Below, in pieces: positions 47,231 to 61,400 of a DNA stretch of 64,000 nt. The translations under genes and the position numbers were made by a program. Position 1 is the stretch's first letter. Every line of letters starts with the position of its first letter. This DNA is from Spirodela intermedia (Eukaryota; Streptophyta; Magnoliopsida; Alismatales; Araceae): contig LR746277.1 of assembly GCA_902729315.2 (NCBI GenBank), forward strand, positions 1,431,001 through 1,495,000, given 5' to 3'. The notes under the pieces are model-generated. The model did not search any database. It saw nothing but the letters and a program-made list of their open reading frames with translations, and was not told the DNA's origin.

Positions 47231-48692
47231 TTTCTCCTGGGTAACCCGAATGGCGTCCTCGACGGCGCTATTCGGCGCGAGTTTAAAAAGGTGGGTCTCT
47301 CGGGGTTGCTAATGGAGGTCAGGAAGCGGCGGAGAAGGCAGCGGCGCCGCGGTGGCCATGGGCGAAGAGATGAGGTTAACACTGTCTGCTCTTACAAATT
47401 GTTCGGCTTCCTTTCCCCCTCGGATTTCCGGAAGGGACTTCGATGGAAACCGAATACTCGATCCGAAAGCGTTCTGCACCTGTCATCATTTGCTTCTACT
47501 TCCGGCAAAATGAAGTGGTGAACTATTTAGTTTGGAGGGGCTGATTACACATTTTCAACGATATAAACTAAAATGTAGAAATAAATATCTTCTCAAGCCA
47601 CCATATTACTAATTGTAGCAAAAAATAGTTTCTCATTATCATGGCATTGCCAATAAATTCAGCGAGAGATATGCCAATATGGGTACAAAATACTATATTA
47701 AGTGTTTGACTGGGTTACCTCACTCCAATCTATCCTATTATATAATTCATCATATCAAATGATTTATGGAAATTTTCAACTAGGTTTAGAAAACCAAATA
47801 AAACGTAGAAATATAATAAAATTTTAATTTTACTAATATGATGGCTTTGATATGATTCTCTAGGAAGAAAACAGACTACTACTCTTTGATATGGCATGTC
47901 CTTAATTCTTGGGTGATGGCAAATAATCACCGGCTGTAGACTATTTTTGTTTACTTGGTTTCTTCTTCCTTTTCCCAGAATTATTATGTGTAAAATATCA
48001 ATGGTTGGAGGCAAGCAAGGATGAAGTAGAGGGAAGCCAAAATGTTATCAACACCAATTATGGGAGAAGATTGTCCTATGATATAGTGAGGATAATATTG
48101 ATGATGTAAACGGTAGGTAACATAAATTAAATTTAGAGTAAGTAATTAATTTAAATAGGATAAATTTTGGAATATATGAAGTTATATTTATTTAATTTAC
48201 TTTTTTGACACAATGTAATATATTACTTATTGTATTTCATAAAATAATGTGATTCTTTATAGACTGTTTGATTTAAAACAAGAAAAAACATGTTTGTCTA
48301 TTTCAACCCCAATTCTCAACTTCATAACAATCCCATGAATGGGGTCTAATAATTTGGCAGATGTCCCCGCAAGAAGATCGACACAAATCCCTTTTCTCAT
48401 TTTTCAATTATTTGGGATAAACAAATATATATATATATAGTGATATTGAAAATCACAATATGGAAACAACTACCAAATTGGCTAGGTTACATAGTTACAT
48501 GATTGTAAACATAAAATAATTAATGGTCACCTCATATCTCATATAGTTAGTGATCACAATTTTCCTTATTGCTTTTGATGTTATCATGTTCTCTTTTACT
48601 TATATTAGCAAAGAAAAATATTAGAACCTAATGTCTTGGCACGAGTACAAGTCAAAAACCCAGATTGGGCAGGGTTCTCACTTAGCTATCCT

Positions 48693-48727
<35 letters not shown>

Positions 48728-49494
48728 CAAACAATTTGGTGAGTGAAACAAAATCATGAATCAACCACACTTTAATGGACATAATAATTCCAAGCTGATC
48801 ATGATCTCACTATAAGGTAGCAAACTGATGATAGAAATTTTATGCTAGTAAAAAGTGAAGGCAAGATGAAGTTAGAGTTTACTTGTCCTCTTATCTCACC
48901 ACACAACATTTAAATAGTAAAATAAATAGCTGTCCTTCAAACAAGGCTTCTTTCTAATGGACATAATAATTCCAAAACAAATTCAAAAATACTTTTGCAC
49001 CTCAAATACCTCTAAAAATGAAAAACCCCATACGTGCATTCCCTTATATGAGCTGCATCTAAGGCTCGTGTTTTTTTTAAAATTTTATTATTGTATTTTA
49101 TTTTATTTTACCACATCAAGGTGTCAAGATTGTTCCACATGGCAAGTGTCAACTTCATTATCTTTTTTTCTAGGATTATTCCATAGAAAGGCTAGACCCA
49201 TCTAAGCCAGGCCCTGACCTTGAAAGGTGGGGTTTGCCTCACAAGCTAATAATCAGGCTTTCTTGAAGCCCATATTAGAATGAGGTCTTGTAAGAGATGT
49301 CTGTGCTGCAAACGGCACTAGACTGGCCCATGACGGCTCCATTTCATTTCCTATGAATTCTCAACAAATGGTATACGAGAAAAGAATGAACTTCTGGAAT
49401 TAGCCATTGTAATAAATGACTAAAGAGTCAAAGATAGAACCAGCATTAACCGAAAATAGAATTCATCAAAAGAACCAAAAGCAACAGTTTAAAT
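47231..49494. other. Intergenic region between the synthase gene and the CPP1-like gene
   Basis: Both neighbours are on the - strand, so this holds the CPP1-like promoter (right after 47230, fairly GC-rich to about 47500) and the synthase 3' flank. A TA run lies at about 48427-48440. No gene is supported; the 187-codon + strand ORF at 46958-47521 is antisense to CPP1-like exon 1 and has no known domain. Confidence 0.5.
48693..48727 (+). repeat. Compound (TG)n(AG)n microsatellite
   Basis: About nine TG repeats run directly into eight or nine AG repeats in the intergenic region. Confidence 0.95.
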
Positions 49495-52400
49495 CTAAGA
49501 ACAAGCCACCAAGTGTTCTTGCTTTTGTCCAAATGGAGCGACCAATGAGCCATCTACATTGGCAAAAGTAGCAGTAGAATCAGGTAAGGTAGTGGCCACC
49601 GTTGAATCCAACACAGCATCAGGAAGCGCATCCAGCGTCTCCTCTAGAAAGGACTGTATAGTCTGATGGTTCAAGAAAAACACCCAGTATAGAGAAAGAA
49701 CTGTAAGTAGTTTTTTGATATCAGACAGGGAAGATATGGACGGAAACGAAGCACATGACATTATTTCTAAGTGACTAAGGTCATAGTCCATTATTTCTAT
49801 ACATACATGCCGCCTAATTTAACCTGTATTACTTTTAGAAAAAACATAAGACATTCAACAAGTAAGATAGTATATACACATGAAACTTCAATAAAATGAC
49901 AAACAATAATCACAAGGTTAAATCCTATAAACAAAGTAGTCTTTGATATATTAAATATCAACAACAAGGAATACATCGGCACAGGAAAAAGCGGGGTAGG
50001 GATGCCACATCAGTGTAATAGGCTTACCACTTAAGACCTTTTATGGCCGCCTTCACTTTCATTTCTAAATCGCCCATAAGATGTCTATGTGTATTTTTCA
50101 CAATGACATGCAGACATTCATGTATAACTTACGATGATAAAAGTTGATAGTCTGACCAGATCAATCAAGCACTGCAACTTGATGTAGCCTAGGTGCATCA
50201 CATTCTATACATGGTTCCAGCACATGTTTCCAGAAATATCAGTGTCATCACCGCAAGATAACGATCGAAACTAGTTTGCACCATTCAATGCGGAGGAAGA
50301 AAGAGGTTATGGAACAGCTATTATTAGAGGTGTCACCTACCGAGCAATGACGCAATGCGGTGTCAGCCTTGCGCTTCCAGAGACCATTGCCAGGCTCTGA
50401 ATGGAATAGATTTAGCAAAGGCTGTAGAGATTCACAGTAAGATCACGTATCATCAGAGATCCTTGTACCAAAAAATAAGCATCATACTGAGCTCGGATGA
50501 TTTAGTTGTTACAGAAAATGGCCATGTTGAAAGATCATATATATATAAAAGTGGTCAGTGGGACTAAAATACAAACCTTAACAATCTGTCTAATTCTTGG
50601 TTTGTTAGGCCCATCAATTCCCAGAACAGCGTCTCCATACACCTGATACTTCTCTAAAACCTAAATAATAAATAAGTAAAAGGATGAATTAATGCCCATT
50701 ATTGTCATAACGAACAAGTCTGTAAACGTGTAAAACCTGGCGGCGTGAAAGACCCGAATGAGGGGTACCATATACAGCAGCATCCACTTGTCCAAGGGTG
50801 ATCCATGGGCTGCAAAGATAGAACACCATAGCCTGATCAGGGTTAACCTACCCAGAAGGTATTTTTGTTGAAGAGTACTGCAGCTAATATACACAACACC
50901 TTAGAATTCAAAATAATTAATTATACTTAGCATGCACACTTAACCGATATGAAATATCTAAATAAATGATGTATCCAGCGATGAAATCCAAACAGAATTT
51001 TCAGAAATCTTCACAGGAAACTCTAAATCAGTAAGATGAAAATTACCAATAACTGGATGAATTTCATTCAAAAGAATTTGTTAAGAAATCCCTCAGCAAA
51101 CATCTATTAATGTCTAGTTCAAAGCATCAACATAATTTTCCTTCTTTGTTCTTAAACGTGGGAAAACAGACATGTTCTAGGAAATAATTCACGGGAACTA
51201 ATTACTTTAATTCTTAAACATGTTCTAGGACTAGGGGGTATCAATACATTAGGCTAATGTAAAAGCTGGCCCCATTTCTATTTAAGCATGGACAAAATAA
51301 TCTCAATGAATTTTGAACTTGCCCAGATTGTGGGCAGCTGACCCCGCGTTTAAGTAATCTTGAAAATCCAGAACCTATCCCCTTGTCCAGCACAACTTCC
51401 CCCCCACCTCCCCTAAGAGCAGTCCCTTCCCCCACATCCTCTTAGTGGAAAGCCTCAACAGTGGAACACAACCTCCCAGCCATAACTTCTTCCTCACAAC
51501 CCACAAATCCTTTCTTTCGTCAAAATAAGAGGGCTTGGCCCACTATAGATATTACCGGTATTTAAACCAGTGTAGAGGTTAATTGAGATAAGACTTTTCC
51601 CGGGAATCTACTCTAAAGGGATTTCTGGGCAGCTCTAGTGAGAGGGGAGGGTGAAAACCTGATCAAGAAGATCAAGAAGAAGATCAAGATCCTGGTTTGA
51701 CACTTTTCAATTATCTCCTGTTCATGTGGAATGTTAATAACATTACCTTTTTCGCCTTGAAAATGTCCCTGAGCAGATAACTCCACTGCATGCGAAAAAT
51801 GTGAGGATTCCACATGTTTTTTTTACTGTATGCCAAATATATTGTAGATATTACATGGCCCACACAAGTATTCAACCTTTACTTTTTCATCTTTTGGTTG
51901 GTAAATATTCCTATCACCATCAAATATCATTCAGAATTGAATTTATCGAACTAGGTACTGGCAATTAGTTGCAGTAAATTGCCCCAAGGGGAAAACCAAC
52001 CGCATAGCTCATCTTAGGTCAAAATTGGAAGATTTTATGATATTTTCATACAATCAGAAATTTCTGCAAGTGTGCAAAGAAAACATTACACAACTGGAGC
52101 CCCTTCATTTTCCAATATCCCTCAAAGAAGGATGACTTCATCTAACTTTCTTCTTCCAAATTTCACTGTCTTTTTTTTCCCATTTCATGCATTCCTAGTT
52201 CATTTCTCCTGTATGATTCAGTTGTAACATGTAAAGGTCCAAGAATTGACTGGTGGAGTCTAGATGGTAATGGTAGGGGCAGACATTGCTATTCGACAAG
52301 AAATGGTGGGGGCAGACGACTGGAATGGTCATTTTATGCAAAAATGACTTTAAACCATGATAAGACTTCTGATTTCAAAAACAAAGCATAGCCTACACAT

Positions 52401-55400
52401 AGCTATTAGAAAAGGTATTAAAAAGGGTTAACTTTTCTATGTGATATCCAACGAAAAATATAGTGTTGCTCATTGAAGTCTCCATGCAAGAGGGACGTAG
52501 ATGTATGGTCATCTGTAGCTACAAAAACACAGATACGAGATGATTCTGAAGCTCTGCCATGTACCCTCTAATAACTGGGAGAGAGACTTACAAAGGTAGT
52601 GCGGAAACATCCAGTAAACATAGCAATAAAGAAAAACTTCAGCCGGACAAATTCAGGAATAAAAAGGAGCAAGTGGAGACACGAGTTCCTAGGTGCATTA
52701 TCAGAGAACTTGGCATCATAAGTTGTTCAGGGTGGATATACAGAACTAAGACACAAATCCTAGATGCTACCTTCAGTCATTAGTCTCACAGAACATTGAT
52801 AAATATCATTGAAAATAACCACATAGTCTTAGCCGGCCATCCATAGGAATTTAAAAAATTTATTTACTACATTTCATCTATAAAAGGCTTTGATTCTTAA
52901 AAAACTTGAAGCGATGTGAAGGGTGATTTGAGCATTGAATTATTTGGGAGCATAACAATCTAAAGCTAACTAATGGGAAGGTATGATGAGAAAAAACATT
53001 AGAAATGATTTGTCCATGGATTATAAGTTTCTAAAAGAAACATTTCTAGTTCCTCATGCAAAAGTAGGAGACTGCCGTATTAAGGATTACTCGATGAGCA
53101 CCTATTATATGCAGCACGACCAATCATCACCCTATTGGCTCCCTGTTTCCTTGCTGCATTGACCTACCAGATTAAAACATTAGCCAAAAAGTATTTGCAG
53201 CTGGAATAAATTTTACAATATGATACAATCATGCAAACCGAAATGCTACTTGCACAGCAGAAACCTTCAAACAAAAACTAAGCTAATGCTCGTAGAGTTC
53301 AGAAAGCAGGCATTATACAAGGACAACAGGCGAGACTATTTCAATTTTTATTCATTTGTAAAAGCAGTAAAACATTGATAATCGGAGCAGGACAGAAAAA
53401 CCCTAGGTTTCCTATAATCTATGCATGATATCATGAAGGCACAGAAGAAAAGGAGAGCTTACAAATGTATGTAGTCCAAGCACAAGAGTACTTCAAGGAA
53501 GAAAGTGATGAAATGATGTTCAAGATGAGAAGACTGGCCAGAAATTAATGTGCTGTACCAAATTCAGTATTGTCATTTCCTCCTCGAACAAGAGTTTTTA
53601 ATTGTCTTCTCAAATTCAAGTGGTGTCTTCGCCTTGGAATTCCTAAACAAATAGCTGTTGGGATTCGGCTTCATTTCTATTTAAATACCATGTAGTCCTG
53701 AAGGTAGAGACATGCTGCACTGACAAGTTGATTGTGATGATAACAAAACCGCAATTTTCATATGTTGAGTTTTTACTTGTTAAACCTGAGAATCCATAGA
53801 TTAGCATCAACACTTAACAAGAAAGAAGACAAAAGTGAAAAATGAATGCAAAAAGATTGATGACTGTTTTTTGAGGTATCTAGTTTTTTCTTAAACCACG
53901 ACCCAAGCTCATTCAAGACTTATAAATAATCCATTGTGATGACAAACCTATGAAGAAGGTCAAGAGTAAAGAACCCAAATTGCTCAACTTCTTCAAGTCT
54001 TCCTCTCGTTCAAGCAAACAGTTGAAGATCAAGACTTAATTTTGATGGCGAAACTATTAAAAGAATAGGGAAGGTTGGCTATTTTAAAGTAAGATCCTAC
54101 GTGAAAGCATTGCAAGATGGTTGTTGTAAATTTTGATGGCAACAGGTTGTCTGGAACAGTTATATTACAAAAAGAAGTAATTTACTCTCCTGGAAATCTG
54201 CTTTAAAGATATTCTACATTCTGGGCAAATCATACTTTAAACGCATAAGAAAGATGACCTCACCTTCTCGTAGTTGGTGTCAGTGAGAGCTACTGTATTT
54301 AGTATCCCCCGAACTTATTTTTTCGATTTTTTCTTCAATGAATGAAAAGATGGCCAAACTTGCTTTATGTTAGTTGAAATTGGAATCATGGATAATTCAC
54401 TTATTGTAGAATCGTTTGTTGAGGATAGTTAGTCTTCATGTATTCCATACTCAGGCCCAATAATCCATATTGGATCTTCATTGTCCCTTTCTCTTCTCAC
54501 TATTCCCATGTTCTCTAGCTCTATGCACAGGTTTTCTTGACATAAAATTATCTGATGGAGTTAAGAAATACCTAGATGAGATTTCTCTTCAAGAACAACC
54601 ACTAAAATTAGAGTTTTGATAAGGCTCCACGCACATATGCCAGAAGGAAGAAGGCCCAAAGCCCAATAAGTCAATAACGGTTAGCATGATCGAGGGAAGG
54701 CACAGTTATGGCAAGAAACAATATGGCAAGGACAGCTATGGCAAAGACCGGTTATGGCAAGAGCAGTTATGGCAGGAGACTAACTGCCTAAATAAGAGAG
54801 GGAAAGGAGAGGATATAAAGAGGGGCAAATCAGGAAGAAAAGGAGGGGAAAAAATCGAAGTTAGTATCTCGTGCATCTACGAGAAAAGGTTGGAGGGTTA
54901 TATGTGACCCTCCATCTATTCTGGGTTCTAGGGTTGTATGCGACCCTCCATCTGTTCTGGGTTCTAGGGTTGTATGCGACCCTCCATCTGTTCTGGGTTC
55001 TTTTACTGTGTTTTATCTTTGGTATTTCTGTTCTAGAGATTGTTTCTTTCATCTAATACGAATTATTCGTAGTTCTTTGATCTGGGTTCTTATCAAGTTT
55101 CTACAGAACTCTGCTGGTCTTCATCATTTTTTTATCATCTTTCTTCAACCTCACTGTTCATCGTAACTGAGGTAGCAATGTGCAATGGGGAAGCTTTAAG
55201 CATATCCACTATCTTCAATTGTTAGTTATCACACATTCAATCTTACACCAAGTTAGAAAAGTAGCACCCAGCAATCTATCTTTAATCTATCCAGAACCAA
55301 GGACATTAGACTATTAACTTGATCCAGGGAGTAGAATATTGCACAAGCCACAGGTGACTTGATGTGATTCAACTCAAGATGTTCATATGCAGTCAAGTAG

Positions 55401-58400
55401 CACCCATTCTTCCCTTGGCCTTTGACTCTATCTGATGCAAAACAATCAGTTGTTTCTGCATATGGGAGGGTGTTGATCTATTGGCCGGGAAAGGATTTAG
55501 CATGTCTTGATGCCTTTTCTAATGAGGGTCGACTTAACATTGGGAAAGACTTACGTCATACTTTAAGACAGTTTTCCTGGGGTCACGACCAACTTGAGTG
55601 GGTGTGCGGGGGTGTGCAAGTGTGTGTGTGGGTTCGGGGGTGGGGGGGTCAATTGTAGTCCAGTGTAGTATATAATTTTAATCAGCTTATGGCCTGCAGT
55701 AAAAACAATTTTGTAAATAAGTCCAAGATGAATGTTCCATGTACCTGATTCATGCAAGTGATTCCTCCATTAAGTGTAAACTTCAACTCTGGAAAGTCAC
55801 GAAGGAGTGCAAAATAATACTCGTATCTGGAAAGGAAAAATATTGGTCAACAGAAAGAATATCCCAATGGGTAAATATATTGGTCAATATTTCTGTCTGT
55901 AGATGGGTCAAATAAAAGAGAATACTCCCAAGTTTAAACGTGAAAGAACAGGTTAAATAATTAATTCACAAGATCACGACATTCGTCCATTATGTATTCC
56001 AAGTAATGCCTGTGAGATAACCATTGGGAATTCATTAGCTAAAATTCCTAAATTCATATTGAATGTTTTCTACGCAATGTCAGCACATTATCTACATGCC
56101 TGGTTTTATATTTCAGGTGAAAAATACTAGCGACAATTGTTTAAGCATAATACAAGATATCAAAACTGAATAAATTGGTAGCTTAAAGTTTGAAAGCATA
56201 CTTCAGTGGAGGAATCTTCCGATTGTCAGCAGGACTCAATCCATTCAACAATGCTTTCCGAGCATGAATTATAAAATGCCTAGTTGGCGAACTAGAAGCA
56301 ACTGTATAAATAAAGTCACCTAAACAGAGGAAAAAAGGTTCAAACTATATGAGAGTGAAATCCATGAAAAAAGGTATACTTCTTAAGAAATTTACGAGAA
56401 ATTTGATCAATCATAGTTCTCATAACACTATTGAGTAGTTTATGAGATTTATGAAACGAATGCTCCATTAAGAATGTAGAAGAGAGCTAGAAAAATAAAA
56501 AAGAGTACTTCTCCATGTTGGTGAACTGAAATATGAGGAAGGAATGCATTCTCGTTACAAGTAGAAGGGAGAAAACTTTGAAATTGCAAAATGCAACCAT
56601 TACGTCAAAAGAGAAGGAGAAAAATGAGGTTAAGATCATGGCCCACCAACCTCACCTATTGCCTAAAGTGAAGTTGAAGCTAGGGTGGACATTAGGGATG
56701 AATCTGTACAAGGAGTGCCAGAGTTTAAGACAAACAAATAGAGATCAACATGAAATTAAATTTGTAGGATTTTCCATATAACTGCTTTTTGGCCTAATTC
56801 TTTGAGTATATGTTTGTGAAAACCTATTCATTCTTAATTTAATTGTATATTCCAAATTACCTAAGCTTTGTCAACATAAAAAATGAAGAGATTGCTAGGC
56901 TTTAAAACCATAATTCTTTAAATTTGGCAAAATTTCTAGAAGGATAACTATTTACATTGTCATACAATTAATGGAATACTTAAATGTAATGGTATCCTTT
57001 TTCACTAACTCTTAGAAAAGTATCATAAAGCTTCGAATTGAACACTTGATGTTTCTACTCTTTTCTTGTTTCAAGGAAAAGAATTGACTCACCTTCTATA
57101 AAGAGCCAGAAGAAAGAACAAAAACTAGTACTACAAAAAAAAAAAGATAAAATGACGAAGTGCCGTAACAACTGCATACTAGTTGTCAGAAGGCAACGAA
57201 GAAATGTCTTTTGACTACTTCAAGCTTCAAACATAGAAAATGCAGCCCGTTTAAAAATGTAAACAAGAGCATTCACTTCCCAACTGTATACCACAAATTT
57301 CGACAACTTTCGAAAACATTTGTTGAGGAAACTAACGACATCAAGCTTCCACTTTCAATGTCCATGCATTCACACAAGCAAGCTCTGACATTATGGCTGT
57401 AGGCATTGTTTAACTGCATTGCCTCCTTATAAAGATTTTAGAGCACTAGATGACTGTCATTGGTTGTGAATGTTATGTGCACTTGGGTGATTTCTTAAGT
57501 TATTTCATCGAGAAACAATGAGCTATAAGGCTAGTATGTTGTCTTCTTAAATTCAGGAATGAGTTAATGCATAGTTATCCAATGAGTGTACTTCAGTTAG
57601 TAGAATCTAAGGGTGAGGATTTTAAGATAAGTGCACCGAAAACACGAGAACCAAATTCTTTATGGAATTGCCACCTATATTAAAAATAGGTGGCAATTCC
57701 AATAGATTAATGGAACATAAAAATGAGAAACAAAATTAAAACACGAGAAATCAAAACTAAATTATGGAATTGCCACCTATATTATGGAAGCCAGAGCTTC
57801 TGAAAACACGGGAAATCAAAACTAAATTATGGAATTGCCACCTATATTATGGAAGCCAGAACATCTGAAAACATGAGAAATCAAAGATGAAAAAGCTTCA
57901 GGGTTCTGTACCTGTACCTGACCCACTTCGCAACTATCTGTTACAAATATTTAAGTGGGAGTATGATGGTCTTCCTGCTTTAGAACACATCAGCCGTATC
58001 AAGTATATCATTTAATAATGGAGATATAATCTCAAGTTTCTAATCCTTGCCTCTCATGCACCTCGTTTTGGAGAAAATAAGATATTCATCTCCTATCAGT
58101 AAAACTTATTCTAACATCGCTCTAAATCCCCTTCACTCATTACAGTGTTCCACATGTCTCTAAATTGGCCTTGATCTCTATTAAGCCACAAACTCAAACT
58201 CATATGCCACAGGAATTCGTGCAGAGCCACGAAAACCCCACCAAAATTTCCTTTCTGATGATACATTATCATCAATAGATGAATAGCCTTTTGTTCATAA
58301 ACCTAGAAGATATTTTCCTGTTAACCTTCTTACTAATGAACCCTTGTTGTTGTGACTTCCATCTGTCTTTGATGTATGACTAGTCTGAAATTTTCCACTT

Positions 58401-61400
58401 TGGCTTTGCTCACTTTCTCATAAGTAGAGATTCAATCGTCCCTAGTTGTTCATTTAACTGGATAATAAACATATTAAATAAGAAAAAAAAACCAGGATAT
58501 TCATATACGCATACCAACAGCTCTTAAGCGAAATAAATTTTTACAGGAGGTAAAATATGAATGTCTATGCTACTCTATGAATTCAGAGCTCTGAAGATGG
58601 AAGAGCCACTTCCTTGTGACAGAGAGAAACCTTTCCTTCTCTTTCTTCTTTGTATAAAACATAAGAAAAATTACATCTACCATGCCTCACACCTGACCAT
58701 GATTTGTAATGTCCCTATCGAATGGCCCAGAGGGCTTATGAATTATGAACCAGATCATCATTCAGTCCCTTTTAGAGGGCAGCTCAACTCCCAACCTGTC
58801 CATGTCAGTTCTGTAACTACAAGAATAAGCAAATATTTGCCTCTTGCTCTGAAGAACCATTATTAGAGCTGTTGTGAGAAGCACATCAAAAGCTCTGTTG
58901 TGATTCATGAATTCCTCATCCCCACATGCCCTTATCCTATTTAAATCATAGAGTACTTGATCACAAGTAGAGAGTGATAGAGAGAAATTCTCCACATCAA
59001 TGCAGGCGAGACTCCTAAAATCCAATGTGCCACATGGAGTTTTATTCTACCATTAGAATTAATGAGATAGGATAATGTAACAATGAGGTGAGATGGTTAT
59101 CTACATAGAAAAAAATAATAATAATAACAAAAATAAAGCAGAATATGAATTGATAAGGCTGTCTCACATAGGTCACTGTATGAGTCATGATCATCAACAC
59201 CAATTCTGCATTTAACACTGACAGGAACATCACAATTGGAAGAGATGGCAGACATAGCCTTCCCAACAAACTTCCCTTGTAAACACCAAAGGTCAAAATT
59301 AGGCAATGGAATAATCAAAGGCATTGCCATTGATCTGAGGACAATTTAGCAAAATCTGATCAGTTTCATAAATCAATGGTGATCAGACCTTCGGATCCAG
59401 CATAAGACGTGCACCAAAGCATCCATGGCCCGCTACTTTACTACTTGGGCACCCACAACTGAAATGCATGAGAATATGAGCTTTAGATCATTCGAACAAA
59501 CAGGATATCAACATGGAATGGCATTTGAAAGGTCTAAAACGAACTTGAGGTTAATTTCATCGAAGCAGTAGCTGTTTGCAAGTGCAGCCGCTTTTGACAG
59601 GCTCTCCAGGTTGCTTCCACCAATTTGGAGAACAATGGGGTGTTGCTCTGGAGGGAATGCCAAAAATCGATCCTACAGAATTGAGAGTATGATTTGAGTT
59701 GACTTCCATACAAATCAGCAAAGGATAAGGAATTCAAATTAAGTACGTGACCTGATTAAAATTAACACAAGAGAACTCTATAATACTGGAAACTTTTAGC
59801 TGATTTATACATTCAACTTAAAGAGAATTTTAGGATTATTCATCAAAATAGTCAAAACTTTCTCCAAAATGCTTCAGCTATCTACATGGCAGAAATTTTC
59901 AAATACTTATTAGATGAATAAAGGAAGAATTTTCAAGATTTTTCCAATTTTGTTAATCTCTCAACCAGCTCTCTTAAAATCCTTAAAATCAAAAACCTCT
60001 GATATTGGAAGTTTATGAACTGTACTCGATAAGAAAATGTAGAGCATCCAGTCATTGAGTTGGATCTGAACATCGTCACTGACGGAGATAGGGAGGCTAC
60101 CATCCATATCTAAGTCATAGTTAAAGAAGGAATATTATTTCTGCACTTCCATATCTTCCCCATAGCAAGCAAAACTGATATGTCGATTAGTTGAATAATA
60201 GAAAAATAACGACCTAAATATATGCATAACAATCAGAGCCATGCTGGATTTTATTAATCTATGGGGGAAAAATAAGTTGGCACAATTTTTAAAGACCAAA
60301 GAAGCAAACTGGACATTACAAAGTGGTGGGTATCCCAGAGTAAAATGAAAAATAAATTTAATCAAGTCATCTGCAATGCATCCATGCCCGTTATTAACAG
60401 CTTGAAGACACAATTATTCTCCTCAACGAATCTACAAAACATAACGATAAATTTGATTCTCCAAACATAACACGATTTTATCCCTCTTTTCCTAAGGGGT
60501 TGATATTTCTTGATGAGACATTGAGGGAAACAGAATAAACCTTATTGTATAAGCAAAAAATCGCAAAGAGGACGAAACTATGATTGAAAAAAAGAAAAGA
60601 AACATTTCTATATTCCTTTGTTCAGATATCTGAACCCCAGTGCTAACATCTGTGGCTTTGGTCCATGCTTGTAAAGAACGCTTTATGCTGCTTGTCATCA
60701 GGGGTGAACACGTCACACTTATCACTATTGCTCTCATTAGTCATAGAACTGATGCAATGCTTCCCTAAACTACGGAATGTGACCATAACGATCAACAAGA
60801 ATGTCTCGACTATACAATCCTAGCTACAATATGGTGATATGTTACATCAAAACTCTAACGGTTCGCAAATGATCAACATAAAAATTATGGCCAATTGGCG
60901 AAAAAAGTTGGATAACGAAAGGTGTAAGTCCAGGCAAGCAATACATGAGTGACTCAAATGAAGAGAATGACTGAAAGATCGTAATAGACAACTATTCACA
61001 ACCTCCTACCAAGTTATCCTTCTGATGAACGATGGTCTCCGCCACGACCATCTCCGTGTAGAGCCAGGCGTGCTTGGACAAGAGCCTAGCGAGGGTCCTG
61101 AAGTGGTTGTCCGTCCAGTCCATCATGGGCGCCACACTGCAACGAAAATAGAGAAAATCACTCCCGGTTCAAACCAAACCACCGACAACACCATACCTCT
61201 TCTTCCACGACAGAGTAGGAAAACAAGCTTGCCTGAACCAGGGCGGGAGATACTGCCGCGGCGCAGGAGTAGGAGGACCGCTCTTACCATCTCCAGAATT
61301 CCCCGAGCAGCAACAAGAGCACACACCCCTCGTTCGAGAACGGATACCATGGACGAATACGCTCGTGGAGGGAGCTCCGAGGCCCTTCGCGTGGAGTGCT

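Larger units (their letters stand above)
54660..55070 (+). mobile_element. Probable LTR remnant in synthase intron 7
   Basis: Contains the order GGCCCAAAGCCCAATAAG..CGG, then AG-rich repeats, TATAAAGAGGGG (54815 region), a purine-rich leader, and the ending TTTCTTTCATCTAATACGAA, as in many gypsy-type LTRs. No paired LTR, target-site duplication or coding region is visible. The + orientation is opposite to the host gene. Confidence 0.4.

Noticed and set aside
46958-47521. 187-codon + strand ORF
   Set aside because: It is antisense to CPP1-like exon 1 and its promoter, is charged and low-complexity, and has no domain.
54861-55056. Repetitive ORFs on both strands at the 36-bp repeat
   Set aside because: A repeat unit divisible by three without stops stays open automatically; no protein family is suggested.
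58762-59025. 87-codon - strand ORF tested as a missing synthase exon
   Set aside because: Exon 5 (to 59168) joins in phase directly to the true exon at 56319, which supplies the family sequence; this ORF matches nothing in the family.
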